DNA of 64,000 bases, taken from positions 62,001-126,000 of the forward strand of contig NJFT01000040.1 in NCBI GenBank assembly GCA_002221725.1, given 5' to 3'. The stretch comes from Scedosporium boydii (taxonomy: Eukaryota; Ascomycota; Sordariomycetes; Microascales; Microascaceae). This document shows, in pieces, positions 35,054-46,846 of the stretch. How positions within the stretch are numbered: position 1 is the first letter of the stretch; every line of letters begins with the position of its first letter. The notes beneath the pieces were generated by a model that searched no databases, had not been told where the DNA came from, and was given only the letters and a program-made list of their open reading frames with translations. The translations under genes and the position numbers were made by a program.

Positions 35054-35685
35054 CTACGAGTGTTGAGTGAAGAAGATAAAACTGGCCAGGGACAAGTACG
35101 CGGGGTGCTCGTGTTTAATATATCAGAGGGATGTCATGGGAATGCCAACCTGGCCCATTCATGCCACATGAGAAGCTGCGAAACTGCGAAACTGCGAAAC
35201 TGCGAAACTTGCGATAAGTGTGAGGATGGGCCAAGTGTCGGCCAATACGGGAGTCGTCTGAGCGCCACACCTGCAGGTTTACAATCTCCTTGATGCCTTT
35301 CCGCCTTTCCGCCCGTAAGAAGCCTGTTAGAGGACACAGGTAGAATGGGACTCTGGATGGTCAACTTTCACACGTCAAATATTACTACTCCCTTTAGGAA
35401 TGAGTAGCTTACTGGTCACATCTGCACTCTTCGTCTTCTTGGCGTCCAGGCTTCCCACGAGATGGGAAAGATGTTCCCTCCAGGTAACACATCGTTGTTA
35501 TCTAGGGGTAGCACAAGTAGGAATGTTCCGCGCAATCTCTCTGCGTCCCGCTTTTTATTTCCTTTTCCAGTTCGCCCTTTCCAGTCGTTGATCATTAGCT
35601 TAACTCCGATGTAGTGCGCGCTCATAGCACAGCCGGCTCATAACGTCCACAAATATTCTCCTCGCCGAGTATGCGGCGTTATTGA
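35054..35685. other. Intergenic between zinc/ankyrin gene and first HET gene
   Basis: Likely holds the missing first exon and promoter of the zinc/ankyrin gene. I could not settle a start codon. A short tandem repeat sits at 35171-35210. Confidence 0.35.
35171..35210 (+). repeat. Tandem repeat of GAAACTGC
   Basis: Three exact 8-bp GAAACTGC units are followed by a fourth with one extra T (GAAACTTGC), and a partial unit precedes them. It is a simple minisatellite. Confidence 0.8.
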
Positions 35686-37833
35686 TCACACCATCGCGAG
35701 CCTGAGTTTCTCGACCTCATGTATCCGCCTGACGACGTGGGGATGAAACCGCACGAAACCGATCCGGATGTATGCTGGCCCGCACTTGGAATCTGGCTTC
35801 GGTGAGAGTGCCAGTCCAAACCCTCCCGTGTATCTTTCAGGTTCGGGTCCCAAATCCGCATCTTCCACGATGCCAGGATCCAACCAGAGACACTTTATGG
35901 TTAAGCTGTCGAGGGAATATCGTGTTGAATCGTCGAAGAATAGGTGACCAAGTGGACTACTCTTCTCATCTACTAATTCCCAGCCATTGACAGAAACCCT
36001 TCCTGCCCCATGTGATCCAGGATTCAACATTGACGCTTCCATGACTCTACCCTCAATAGTTAGGCGTATCGACGATACTTCTGTAAAGGGGTTGTGGCCG
36101 ACCCCGTCGATATCAATCTTCTCGATAGTGACTTCATCCCCGATTTGAGATGGCATGCGACTTTCAAACCTGCCTAAGCCATAAGAACGCCGAGGGAAGT
36201 ATATCGCGGAGTTGATCGGGACCCACGACCAAGTTGGCGCCGCCGATAGCTGCGGAATTTTCGAGGGTTCTGTTGGATCACGCACACACCATAGCAATTC
36301 ATTTTTCAGGTTGCTTTCCCAGAGCCCCATTAGATATTGGTCTTTTGTCTCCTGATGCCTTCTCTCCGCAAGACCGGCAATCGCGGCGAGTCGATCTCCA
36401 GGTTGTGTGAGACCCCTCGACGTATACTCCTCCACAAGCTTCTCCCACTTGGAATAGAGCCCGGGGGGCTCAGCAAGCTTCCGCTTGAAACGATGTATTT
36501 GTAATGGATCGCCTCCATCGGGACGTTTAAGATAGTCTGATGTCGATAATTTCGAAGTTCGGCCAAATGCACCGAGGAGCCGTCGCAGCAGCTTTTCGAC
36601 GCGAGCTGAGGGAGGCGTGCGCGTGTTCCCGCCGCCCCCGTTATCCGCTACTGACACGGGGCATGTCGGGTCAAAGAATTCCTCTTCCGAACATTGCATT
36701 TCTTTACAGACCCAGACAAACTGGTGGGTAGTAAATGTGACCGTCCGACAGGAAAGTTCATATTCTTGTAAACACCAGGCGCGTTTTCTCGTTGGCTGTT
36801 TCGCCTTTAGGTCCGACTCACCTTCTCCCCGGGCGCCGGGGTCATATTCCGAAGTCCACCTTGGTAAAACTGGATGGAGTCTCACAACGGCAGAAGGTCC
36901 TCCGTCAAGGGGCGTTAGTTGCAAAGTGGCGGGGGTAGTCTCTAATGTCTTCCTTTCGACAAAAAGGGGCAGTCCGGGGTCTGAAGCTGGTGATATCACG
37001 GTACAGAGAGAATTTCTGTAAATTCGAGCCATAGACGCAGCTTCCTTCGCCCAATCATCGGGAGAGTCCTGGAGAATACAGAGAGCATCGATCCAGACAT
37101 ACCTCTCCTTCAGAGCTCTCGTTAGCTTGATAATATCTTGGAAACTCTGGGGCAGCTGAGGTGATGGAATTCCTATTTTAAAACGATCGATGTTTGTTTT
37201 CTTGAGGGTCCACGGCGAATCCTTGGTCGTTTGGCCCCAGCAATAGCTTAACGCCAGATACTTAGCTCTTTCGTTGGTAAGTTCTGCTCCGCAAACGATC
37301 CGCGGTTCTTGAGAGCCATCGGTGGGACCAACGTCAAGGAGGCGACTGGGCAATGCTGCGTCTGGGTTGTGACATTGTTCGTGCTCGCTCAAGCATTTGT
37401 CGAGCCATGACCTAAGGATTCCCAAGCTCTCTTGGCTTGCTGATGGTGCTAGCGACGGTGTAATTGCTAGAGTCGCTTAGTATCAAGCGTTCATGTGTAT
37501 GGCCGGGGTTGTATTTGGCGCCGTACCTGAAGTCCGAAGTCCGTTTTGACAGTCATAATTCAGCGGATAATGGTTCCATCCCGAAGCGAGGACGAGTTGG
37601 TTCTCTTCTGGGTCCCATTCAATCCAATATGAGTCGCCATCACCACGATTTAGCAAGCCGAGCCCTATATCAATCTGCCGAGCCCGTTGTTCTAACAATA
37701 TCAGACAAGAATGGCAACCTTGTCCAGCGGAGAGTGCGAAGTTAAAGGACCGGCGATATAGTTGATATTGGATCGGGGAGTGGTCATCAAGAAAGAGGTC
37801 GAGAGGAATGCCTTTGCATCTGTCGCATGTCAT
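35686..37833 (-). CDS. HET-domain protein 1 of the tandem array
   Basis: Exons 37833-37527 and 37466-35686 join to 695 aa, with a 60-nt intron starting GTACGG and ending CGACTCTAG. Residues 1-100 form the Cys-rich head typical of these proteins (CDRC at 3-6 and GCHSC near 40). The HET domain starts at about 172 with YLALSYCWG, continues with YVWIDALCILQDSPDDW (about 225-241) and reaches KRAWCLQE (about 330). The C-terminal part has the usual PTWSW motif (APTWSWVPIN). HET domains trigger incompatibility-type cell death or serve as effectors of NLR-like sensors in fungi. The domain is related to TIR folds. Neighbouring HET genes in the same direction suggest a local family expansion. Confidence 0.87.
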
Positions 37834-38650
37834 ATTGGGCTAATTCTGATACGCCGGTTTCGGGCCTTGTTTATCATGCCTTTCGAAGGATCCCCAGGTG
37901 TCGAGTGCCTACCATTATGCTTCTCCCATCTCGGAATATTAGGGAGTCAAACTTGCTCTGACTTGCATCCTCCTGACAGCGAATAAGATAGGCAGGAGCC
38001 CAAGATCCTCAGCCCTGCTTGATTTTAGGCATCATCAATTTTTCGGTTTACATTCAATACCATATTATGGTTAAGTCAATAAACAGGGCGGTACTCATAA
38101 AGTCTCTGTGACATCGATAATGCAATGTTGTCTTTCAGAAAAGTCATCTTGACGTGCAAGATGTGTTCTGTTTCCCGTCTCAACCCATCTAAATTGACTT
38201 CTACAACTTCCCTTATTTACGAATTTATATATTGCTCTATTATAGAAAGTAACGAGGAGATCTTTTATTTTTTATTATTTAAATTGATTGCATTTCCTAT
38301 TTTTACCTATACTTCATTTTAAGCAAAAAGAATTTTCGACTGACTTTATTTCTTCTACAAAGGCAGGCGTCGAGACTCCTTAATCTCACCTAACGTTCTA
38401 GTTCTCAAATCAGATCTTCCGTGTTAAGCTTAATATACTCCTTCAAACTTATCTAGTCAGGCTGTCCTAACTCCTTTAGCAGCCACTCCTCTGTAGCAAT
38501 CTTGATCGCTTGCGAAGTTTGAGATTGATACGAGAGAGGTGGGCCGGCGGACATCTTTGTGAGCCTGGTACCCGTTCAGCAGTTGAAGTAAAAATGCGTG
38601 GCTTGAAATGCCCCCTGTCATAACTGCTCAGGCAAGATGCACACTCAAAT
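37834..38650. other. Intergenic with AT-rich island
   Basis: No gene. The segment at about 38040-38420 is strikingly AT-rich (runs such as TTTTATTTTTTATTATTTAAATTG) compared with its neighbours. It resembles a short RIP-degraded repeat remnant. No open frame or terminal repeat can be shown. Confidence 0.4.
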
Positions 38651-40971
38651 TCAGACAATTTCCACGGTCCTGACTGCGACATCACGCTGCCAAATCGGAA
38701 CCTCCCGCAGATCCATGTCGACTTCGTCAAGCACCGACCCGTCCGAACCGACATACACCGTCTGAGGAGCCAAATAGCCCGTTGGCCTCGACCTACTACC
38801 GTGCCGGATGCGCAATATGCCTACACGCCGGTATCGGGAAGACCCTTCGACCGCCGGCTTTAGGAGCAGCGCCGTCAATGATGTTGCGCCAATAGGGACT
38901 TTTGGGCGGAGGACAAGGGCTATGATATCGTTCTCGTCCTCGACGGGGGAGGGAATGGCTTCATCGAGATATGCGTAGGTTAGAGAGATGATCTCGTCAG
39001 TAATTTGTAAGACGGCATGGGCGCCCTCAAGGAAGCTCATTCCCGCGAGCGCACTCATTTGGCTAAGGGAACGGTTGGATGATGAAAGACATGGGGACTG
39101 GAATTTAACGCGAAATGTAGGGCCCGTGATGCGCAGCACCGGTGCGGGCGTCGACACTGCATCAATATGGAGAGTGTCAGCAGAGGAGCCCGTCATAGCG
39201 GCCTCAAACCAGTCCTCGAGATACGTCAGTCGTCCCGTCACATCGTCTAGCAACGCAACAAGGCAGTCTCCCGGAACCAAGACATCAGGCTCATTGATCC
39301 TCACATCGCCCTTCCATCCAGCCCAACTCCAGCTCGGGAACTTACCCCGTCTCTCATTCCCAACATCCTCATGATGCCAGCCAAGTGCGCAGGCTAATCT
39401 CCTCCCATCAAGGCGGTCGGTTTTATAGCGCAACGGTATCCCGTGAATATGCCGGATCCCACTATCCTCGAGCGAGCGAAAAATGCCCAAAATGGCATTT
39501 ATCGAGTCCGACGCTTGCGTCAAGTCTCGCGTCGTAAACTCCACAATATGCTTCTCCTTGAATTCCTCCCACAGATGGAGATTCCTCAACCGGAAACTCG
39601 GCTCGGAAGGAATAAATTTCAGGAATAAATCGTTGGCAGTCCTCATCTCGGTTCCCTTTAAGGCCATCGGTTTTGTCATCGTTTCGAGGCAGTGCATCGT
39701 GTTGCAAAGGTATGCGACCTGGTCGTCTGTGAAGATGAGTCGTCTGCGCGAAAGGTAGCCTTCCTGATACGTCCAGCCACGGCTTGCCCAGCGGGACTGT
39801 GGCAGCGTGTGTGATACGTGGGGGAATATTTGAACAAGTGCAACCTCGCCTAGGATTATTTTGTCCTGCATAGGTCTGCGACGACGTCGCCTTCCATCTC
39901 CGACGCCTGGGAGACCGTAGGAGGAGTCCGTCCCGGCTGCGGCGATGATCGTTAGGTGGGCAAGAGAGTAGATTTTGTCCATCTGGGCGATTTGTTGTGC
40001 TTTGGCTGGTCCATCCTCCTGATCGATGCACTGCTTGGTTATTAGTCGATTATTGCTATGAAGATCGCTTGGGCATGGACATCACGAACGAATTGATCTA
40101 CCCAGAGATACCGATATCCAAGCGCCAGGGTAACAACGATAGCATCGTCCACAACAGGCGGAAACCCACTTCCTGGATCTGCATCATCTGTAGTGTTCGG
40201 CTGGGGACAGCCCCATACGTACGACAGAGCAACATACCGACACCTTATCGGCGCATTCATCACAGCGCGAGTACGGCAATCGATAACCCTGAGGCCTTTG
40301 ATAGACTGGAGTGGACTTATAGAACAAGCGATGCCGTGCTTGCACTTGCAAAAGTTCATCCACTCTCTTACAACAGAGTAGTCGACATAATCCTGGACTA
40401 GCCGAGGTCCGACTTCTGGGAACCGCAGCTCCTCCCCGTCTCCTACTTCCACCAACGCTAGACACCCTCCCTCGAGCCATCCTGTCCTCGCGAGTTTTTG
40501 AACATCAGACTCCCTCTCGTGGACAGGAAAAATAACCGTGCAGTCCGAGTACTCCTTAATGTCAGTGAGCCTCCGATACTTCCCCGCAAGGGCGTGATTC
40601 GACGAGAACGCCTTGATGCAGAGCGGTTGGCCGTCTAGCGCGGAAGGCGTGACGAGTGCCAGGGCCCGGCAGACGGGGCAGCGGGACTGGCGGAGTTTGT
40701 CGAGGTAGATGCTAGAGTTGGCGGATCTGAAGGGATGCCGGCCTACTAGAGACGTCGGCGGTTCACGGATCAGACCTGCCCAGTCGACTTTTCGGCATCG
40801 ACTGCAGAGGTCTGGGTGGATTGCCGTAGGGTTCTTCGGTTGTGAATTGATGGGGTCACTGCCTTCTCCTTTTTCTTCGCCGCCGTCGGGCGACCATTTT
40901 CGCTTGAGGGAGAGAGTTGACCATTCAGAAGCCCCTTGAGAGGCCGCAGCCGTCGAATGAGATGCCGACAT
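38651..40971 (-). CDS. HET-domain protein 2 of the tandem array
   Basis: Exons 40971-40090 and 40030-38651 join to 753 aa. The 59-nt intron (GTTCGT...AAGCAG) splits the conserved motif: YLWVDQF at the end of exon 1 is completed by CIDQEDGPAKAQQIAQMD in exon 2. A Cys-rich head has CSRC (56-59) and CPVC (98-101). The HET domain begins at about 245 with RYVALSYVWG. Later motifs are SRWASRGWTYQEGYLSRRRL and FPSWSWAGW. The start at 40971 (MSASHST) was preferred over an upstream in-frame Met because the sequence between is hydrophobic and atypical; the choice is not certain. The intron position matches a site commonly interrupted in fungal HET genes. Confidence 0.87.
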
Positions 40972-41543
40972 GTTTCTCAGTGTCCTCCCGTCAAAATTGA
41001 GGATGGGACCAAGAAGACGGAAAGGGGTGTCGAGAAAAATTACCCAAAAAGCAACAGCAGACATTGCGGTTGCGGGATGGCGCAGCTATCACAAAGAGCT
41101 GATTGTGGCGGCGGCTGTGCACATTTCTGAATGTACGATCTCTCAGAAGGGCGGAGATGTATTGGGGAGGCTGTGAGTGTGCGCCCATCCTTGCTAATGC
41201 TCCGCCCCATCTTTCTTTTTATTTTTACAGTTTGAAATCTCATCTTGAAATGTGGCTGGGTAATGCTGCATGCATCAACGACCTGAACGAGCAACGTACT
41301 CAATTTGCGGGTATCTACTCGCCATTGCACACCGGCTGTTTATCCACGTCCGCTACCGCCGGGATGCACGAGCGAGACTAATGATTTCGGGCTCCTGCTG
41401 GGAGTGGATGCTATGAGTATTCTAGATGAAGCTAGCCACGATCGTGTAAGGTTCAGAGCATGGGGGAGGCTTTGCATCACTGATAGTGTTATTCGTGAAC
41501 TACTGAAAAGCTACTGTCCATCATTCTCGATTCTCGCGCGGTA
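40972..41543. other. Intergenic between HET genes 2 and 3
   Basis: Holds the HET 2 promoter and the HET 3 3' end; nothing else was recognised. Confidence 0.45.
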
Positions 41544-43956
41544 TTATACCAACCATATTTCTGTCTGCCACAGGTCTTCTGATGACTTGAATATAGCATC
41601 TACCTCTTCCCCAAAGAGCCGGCCAACCCCAACCCGCTCATAAACATTGTTCTGCCCTGGAACGCTCACCGGTCTTACGTACAGAACCTTGTAGGCCGTG
41701 GATCTCATCTTCCAAATATTTCCGAAGGCTGGGCCTGTGCTTAAGTTCTCTATGCTCTTCACAACGAACGCGAGCACCGGCCTCGTGACGGTGCCGCCGG
41801 ATCCCAAAACTTGATACTCCGGATGTTCGACGGAGGCCCACCCTGTCACCTCGTCAGGTCCAGTGCCATCAACTGTCACTTTGCGCCAGTATTCCTTCCC
41901 GAAGTCCGGACCGTGGGCCGTCAGTGACGCCGCCGTCTCGGCGTCCACTTCGGTTTCGAAGTATCCATGGATATTCACGTTCCACAGCAACCCCGTGAGC
42001 TGGAGGGCGAAGAAGCGACAGTCATTGCCGTATGTTTGGGACTGCTGGGCCCCCTCGGCGATCCAATCAAAGTCGACCTTCCAGGCGTCATTCTCTTCAT
42101 CAGTACGATGAACGGGAAGTTGGCGAACCGATCCCAACCTGCAATGCTGTTTCAGCCTCCTCGTTCGGGCATGAGACCACCGAACCTCCATTCCGCGACA
42201 GGTCCCGTCACTCTTGAGTATTTTGAGCGAAGCCCAAGACCAGGTAGGAAGACCATCTAGTCTGGCTATGGTACCGCTTATAATGGGCTCCCAGAGGAGA
42301 CCGCGGGCGTTGGGGAACCAAAGACCCCCGACGTAAGAGTAAGACAAGCCGCCATCAGGCTCCTTCTTCGCCAACGCCTTGCTGTATTCGCTAGCCACGC
42401 CAGCCAATGCGACGAGGCGGTCGCCCGCTAACTTCGTCAGTCGCAAACTGGAGTAGCTCTGAACAACTGTTTCCCATTGGGAGAGTATTCCCTCCTGCGT
42501 TGAAAAGTCGCCAGCATCCAGGTGGTGCTTGAACGCCAATTCTATTCGGCCTTGGTCCCCCTCCATCCGAGTTCCTCTCGGCCGCACATAATCGCCAATA
42601 ACTGACCGAGGGGCTTTGGATTGGCAGGATAAGAAAGATCCACTGTCTGCAAAACTGAGGATCCGACGACTGAGAAGCCACTCTTGGTAGACCCACCCCC
42701 GACTAAGAAGCTCGCTCTTGGTTACCCATGTCTTGTAGTCCCTAGCAACGGTTGTTGCATCGACGCATTGGAGGTAGAAATACCCGCTCTGGTCGCCTCT
42801 TTTGTCGCGATAAGGGAGACGGGCGATTCTGGGTAAGGTACTTCGATCTACTTCGGAGAATAGCCCCCCCTGGCTGTTCGTCTTCGTGGCAGCAACTGTG
42901 AGCCAAGCGCGCTGGTAGTAGTCGGCCATACGGACTGCCTCCCGCGCCCAATCGTCCGGGTCATCCTGAACTATGCAAATGGAGTCGATCCAGACATAGC
43001 CGATGCCTAACTTGTGGGCCAGATGACAAGCGTCCCGGAACACTGGCGTTAGCTGGACGGGGCGGCCGCCGGCGCCGATCCGGTCTGCGTAGTTTCCCCT
43101 CAAGGTCTTTGCGAGTTCTGTTTCGGGGGTCCACCTGTGGCTCAGCGCTATGTATTTTCCGGTCTTACCCGTCGTCTCGCACAAGGCGATGGAGAAGGAC
43201 ATCCCCCCCGGTTCCTGCGATGCCATGATTTTCACGCAACGAGTCGGGAGAGGTGAGTTGTCGGAATCAAGACTTTCGCATCGTGATAGCGTCTGCTTGC
43301 ACGAATGGTGCCTGCGACTGCAGGTCTTCTGCCAGTAGATAATTTCTTTAAACCGCGATTCAGGCCAAGCTTCTTGCTCGGTGTCGGTGTGTAAGTTGCC
43401 GATAATGTCCCTGGATTCATGAGCGGGCGTACCTAATAGTGACGGAGATGAGGATGTCTGTTAGTCTTAGCTTAGCGACGGCGTAGGTTGTAGATGTCAA
43501 AATTCCTTTACCTGGATCTGCGGCGACGTGAAACCAAACAGTGGGAGCCTCCCTTCTAGAGACAAGATTGCCTTTGATACTAGATGAAGCGTGAGCACCC
43601 AGCTGCAGCATCTCCAATGGTCCTCCATCCCCTCCTCGCGTTCTTGTGCCAACATAAAAATGGACCCATGTCGGTCTCACAACTTCTCTGAGTCGGTTGG
43701 GCAAGCCGCTTAGGAACCTTAGGAACCCCGTTGATTGTAGCCTTTCCTTCCTCCTCCAGTGCAGTGCCTTGCTAAGGCAGCCGAACTTGGTCTCGATCTC
43801 TGACAGCAGCAGATGTTCGAGGACAAGATTGCAGAATGAACATCCACCATCTACCGAGTCAAGAAGTTCCAGGAGCGGGTAGCCTCGATATGGGAAGCCA
43901 TCGCCGGTATTGAATACTTGAATATCGAAGGCCTGGCAGTTGTTGCAAAGAGCCAT
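41544..43956 (-). CDS. HET-domain protein 3 of the tandem array
   Basis: Exons 43956-43512 and 43432-41544 join to 777 aa. The 79-nt intron starts GTAAAG and ends CACTATTAG, with the split codon G|GT giving AADPGTPAHES across the join. The N-terminal head has CNNC (4-7) and GGCSFC. The HET domain starts at about 242 with YIALSHRW, followed by YVWIDSICIVQDDPDDW (about 293-309), LSRGWVYQEWLLSRRIL (near 395) and LPTWSWASL. The signature has SHRW where SYxWG is usual, which is a common variant. The start was chosen at MALCNNCQAF; an ORF extension upstream is low-complexity Lys-rich and poly-A-derived. Confidence 0.86.
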
Positions 43957-44360
43957 CTTTTTTTTTTTGCCCGATCGGCAGCCTTTTGCGAAGGGAAAAG
44001 AGTGGGAGAAAGAGAGACTGGAGGAGAAAGAAGAAATGAAGCCAAGTCTTCTGCCGTCGGGCCTACCGTAGAGCCTGGTTATGCACACCACACCAGTTCA
44101 GAGCGCGATGAGTCCTGCGGTTACATGAACGACGAATCAAATTGTTGATGAACCTGAGGGGTAAAAACACTGCCTTTGCGTCCGAGGAGCTGAAAGATGA
44201 GTGGAAAGGGGGGAGGGGAAGTGAATGTCCCGCCTCAGATTCTTGTTCGCCTCAAATCCTAGTTTATTTTCTTCCTCGTCAACTCTTGGACCCTTGTCGA
44301 CCCTTCACTAATACCATCCGCTGCCCCAGCTGTCTTGGGGTTCGAGGACAAGACGTCAAG
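43957..44360. promoter_or_regulatory. Bidirectional promoter, HET 3 / membrane protein
   Basis: Only 404 bp separate the divergent start codons of HET protein 3 and the membrane protein, so they must share upstream sequence. A T/A homopolymer (43958-43970) lies immediately upstream of the HET 3 start. Shared regulation is inferred from spacing only. Confidence 0.5.
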
Positions 44361-45800
44361 ATGTCAATTCCCCCGTTCACAAGTCCTGTCGCCGAAGCAG
44401 TCAATCGACTGAGGGAGAGGCCCAATTGGCGACGCCGGCTTCTCGCAATTGCCTTGGGTTCAGCTTTGTCAAATCTCGTTGTCGTGGGAGGTTTCATCGT
44501 CAGCATCAGGGACTCTTCCGACATACTTGTATTTCTTCGCCATTGGCCCCAGTACTCTGCCAGAAAGAAGCTCTTCGCCCTAGACGCATTCGCCATCACG
44601 GCTATCATACTCAATTCGATTTACTTTACCGCATTTTGGCCTCGCATCGATCGTACGAGGCTCAGGAGTGCAATTGCATTAGCTCTGGCCTCGATCGGCG
44701 TCGTACTGGCATGTACCCGCGTGCCCGTTACAGGCAAACTCTCTTTCTCGCCTCTTGACTTACAGTCAATACCAGATAATAACTCGACCCTGAAGTTTTC
44801 TTCCATCGACGATGCATTGCGCGGTTGGCTTGCTACACTTCATCTCTGGTCGTGGTTACTATTCGGGTTTTCTGCCGGCTTGTGGGTCATCCAAGCCGTG
44901 GCAGTTGCTTTTTGGGTCCGCTTCCTTCCCGACTATTGCAGATACCCAAACGCGTATCGCCCAATAAGGGATACGGAGAGTGGGAAACCGCGAGTGGTGG
45001 TTCGCGATGAGGAGTCGGCGTCTCTGGCGGAGGCTAGCTCGCGCCCTCCCGGCCCTCTCGCCGCACTCTTCGAAGAACACGAGAGAGCTCGCGACAAATC
45101 GCAGAATACTGGGAGCGAGGTAAGTTCAACCACAAATACCACCGGACGATTGGGTTCTGAATCGATGGGTCTATCCAGATTTTCCCAAGCGCTATACGGT
45201 CCCGCAGCGGAATATCTATGTGGAACTGGAGGAACATCCGGTCACGCGCAAGAGCAGGGCCCCAGTTCCACCCGGCAACCTGCTATTGGGCTCCACGCGG
45301 ATCCGACCTGGTGGATTTTAGATGGGTATCTATTGCAGTGTTCATAGTACGATTACCAGTGGAGATTACACTAGTTGAATTGATCCGGAAAAGCGACGTT
45401 GAACCGCGTTGGTTGGTTCCCCGAAACCCCCAGAAATAGAGGCCGCACCTGATCGCTAAACCTTACGTCCAGGTACCGTTACATGAATCTTGTTATCTCG
45501 CCTCTGTTAGTCTTGGGAAATGGTGCGATTACCCTCCTCGTGTGGCGTAGGATACCTTTAGACCTCACGCTTTTCGGGCGACTGCGCGTGCGAGTGGACC
45601 GGCTGTTCTGGCTCGGCTCTTTCGGGCTTCTCATTATGTTAACAATAGTTGATGTTGTTTCCTTAGCATTGGATTATGACACCGCGGATAGAGGCGCGAT
45701 AGAAGCTCTATACTTGGTGGCATGGCAAAGTCCAGCGTCAAGTGTGGCGTTGTTGATAATCGGGGTTATATGCTATCGGAAGTGGTGGTACAGTCGATAG
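44361..45800 (+). CDS. Multi-spanning membrane protein, unknown function
   Basis: Exons 44361-45119, 45179-45411 and 45473-45800 join to 439 aa. Introns are 59 and 61 nt, and the last join makes PRWYRYMNLVISPLL. About eight hydrophobic segments can be seen: LAIALGSALSNLVVVGGFIV, LDAFAITAIILNSIYFTAFW, IALALASIGVVLACTRV, WLLFGFSAGLWVIQAVAVAF, WVSIAVFIVRLPVEITLVEL, YMNLVISPLLVLGNGAITLL, FWLGSFGLLIMLTIVDVVSL and SPASSVALLIIGVICY. A charged cytosolic loop of about 90 residues lies after the fourth. No family is recognised. The gene is divergent from HET 3. The second intron's donor (GTTGGT) is weak, so the join is the least certain part. Confidence 0.65.
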
Positions 45801-46846
45801 TGAATTTTGTGAGTTGTGAAGTTTCTCTCCGCTATCAAGATCAAAAGTAAATCTCTATCAAGACTCGATCATGAGATGGAAATGGCGCCCCAAGCCGAGA
45901 CGAAGGATCCTAGTGACAGTCTCTGAAGCTCATGTCCGAAACCGTGAACCTATATTGCCGTTACCTGAGGCATGAGAGATATTCGACATCGCACCGGTTC
46001 CTCAGATCGTTAACCTTCCAACACAAAAATCGTGAATATAGGACCCAGAAATGGCGACATACACTGGCAGGATCTAGCGACAATAGATTTCTACTCCCCC
46101 ACTCACATAATGCAAATGACGCTCGGCCTTCCGGCTAGGCAGGTCCAGCAGGAACCTGTTGAAGTAGAGTTTGCGGCCCGACGTGCTGCTCCTGCCGAGG
46201 CCTCCATCCGAGGAAACTGGTACCTAGCCCAACGAGAATTTCTAGGGGCCAGCTCATTGACATCGCTGGAGGGGTGGAATATCAAAGTTGCCGTTACGGA
46301 GAAATTGAGAAATATCACTTGAAATATAACCAACTATTGGCCGTCATTTAGAATCTAATATAACCCCGGATTCCCCAGATCCCTTGATACCTCTACGAAT
46401 TAGAAGCATCCCCTTATTCGCTTGCCATACAACTTAATATCCCAGACCAACCTTTAGGAGAGAGGGGTCCCGGAGAGCGCTGCCAAGTTCTCGACAATAT
46501 AATAAACAAGCCATAACGAAGATGTTCTTGTCGCTAGCGCATAGATTTCCCCGCAGTATTTCGGCCGGCATGCCGAGTGCTGCAATGACCCGGGAGAGTA
46601 ATCAGGTTTCCCAAGCCATTGATTGATCAAGCAATATATGTTGATCGGCACTGGACATGTACGAACAAGAGAAAAGGAAAAATCAAACAAAAGGAAAGAA
46701 AAAAGACGTAAGAAAGAAGGGGGGATCCGTGCCCAGTAGAATAAAAGGGTCTTCCCTCCTATTCGGTCCAAGGTATGGTCGAAGCTGTGTAGCGTAGACA
46801 GTAATAGTGGACATCTTCGACACTCCCCCCGAAACCCGCCGCAAGA
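45801..46846. other. Intergenic, no gene seen
   Basis: About 1 kb of moderately AT-rich sequence with only short, motif-free ORFs. Its right end is the promoter of the SnoaL-like gene. Confidence 0.4.

Noticed and set aside
25826..46076. A 17-nt match (TACACTGGCAGGATCTA) shared by about 25830 and 46060
   Set aside because: Flanking sequence does not match, and one such match is not far from chance in a window this size.
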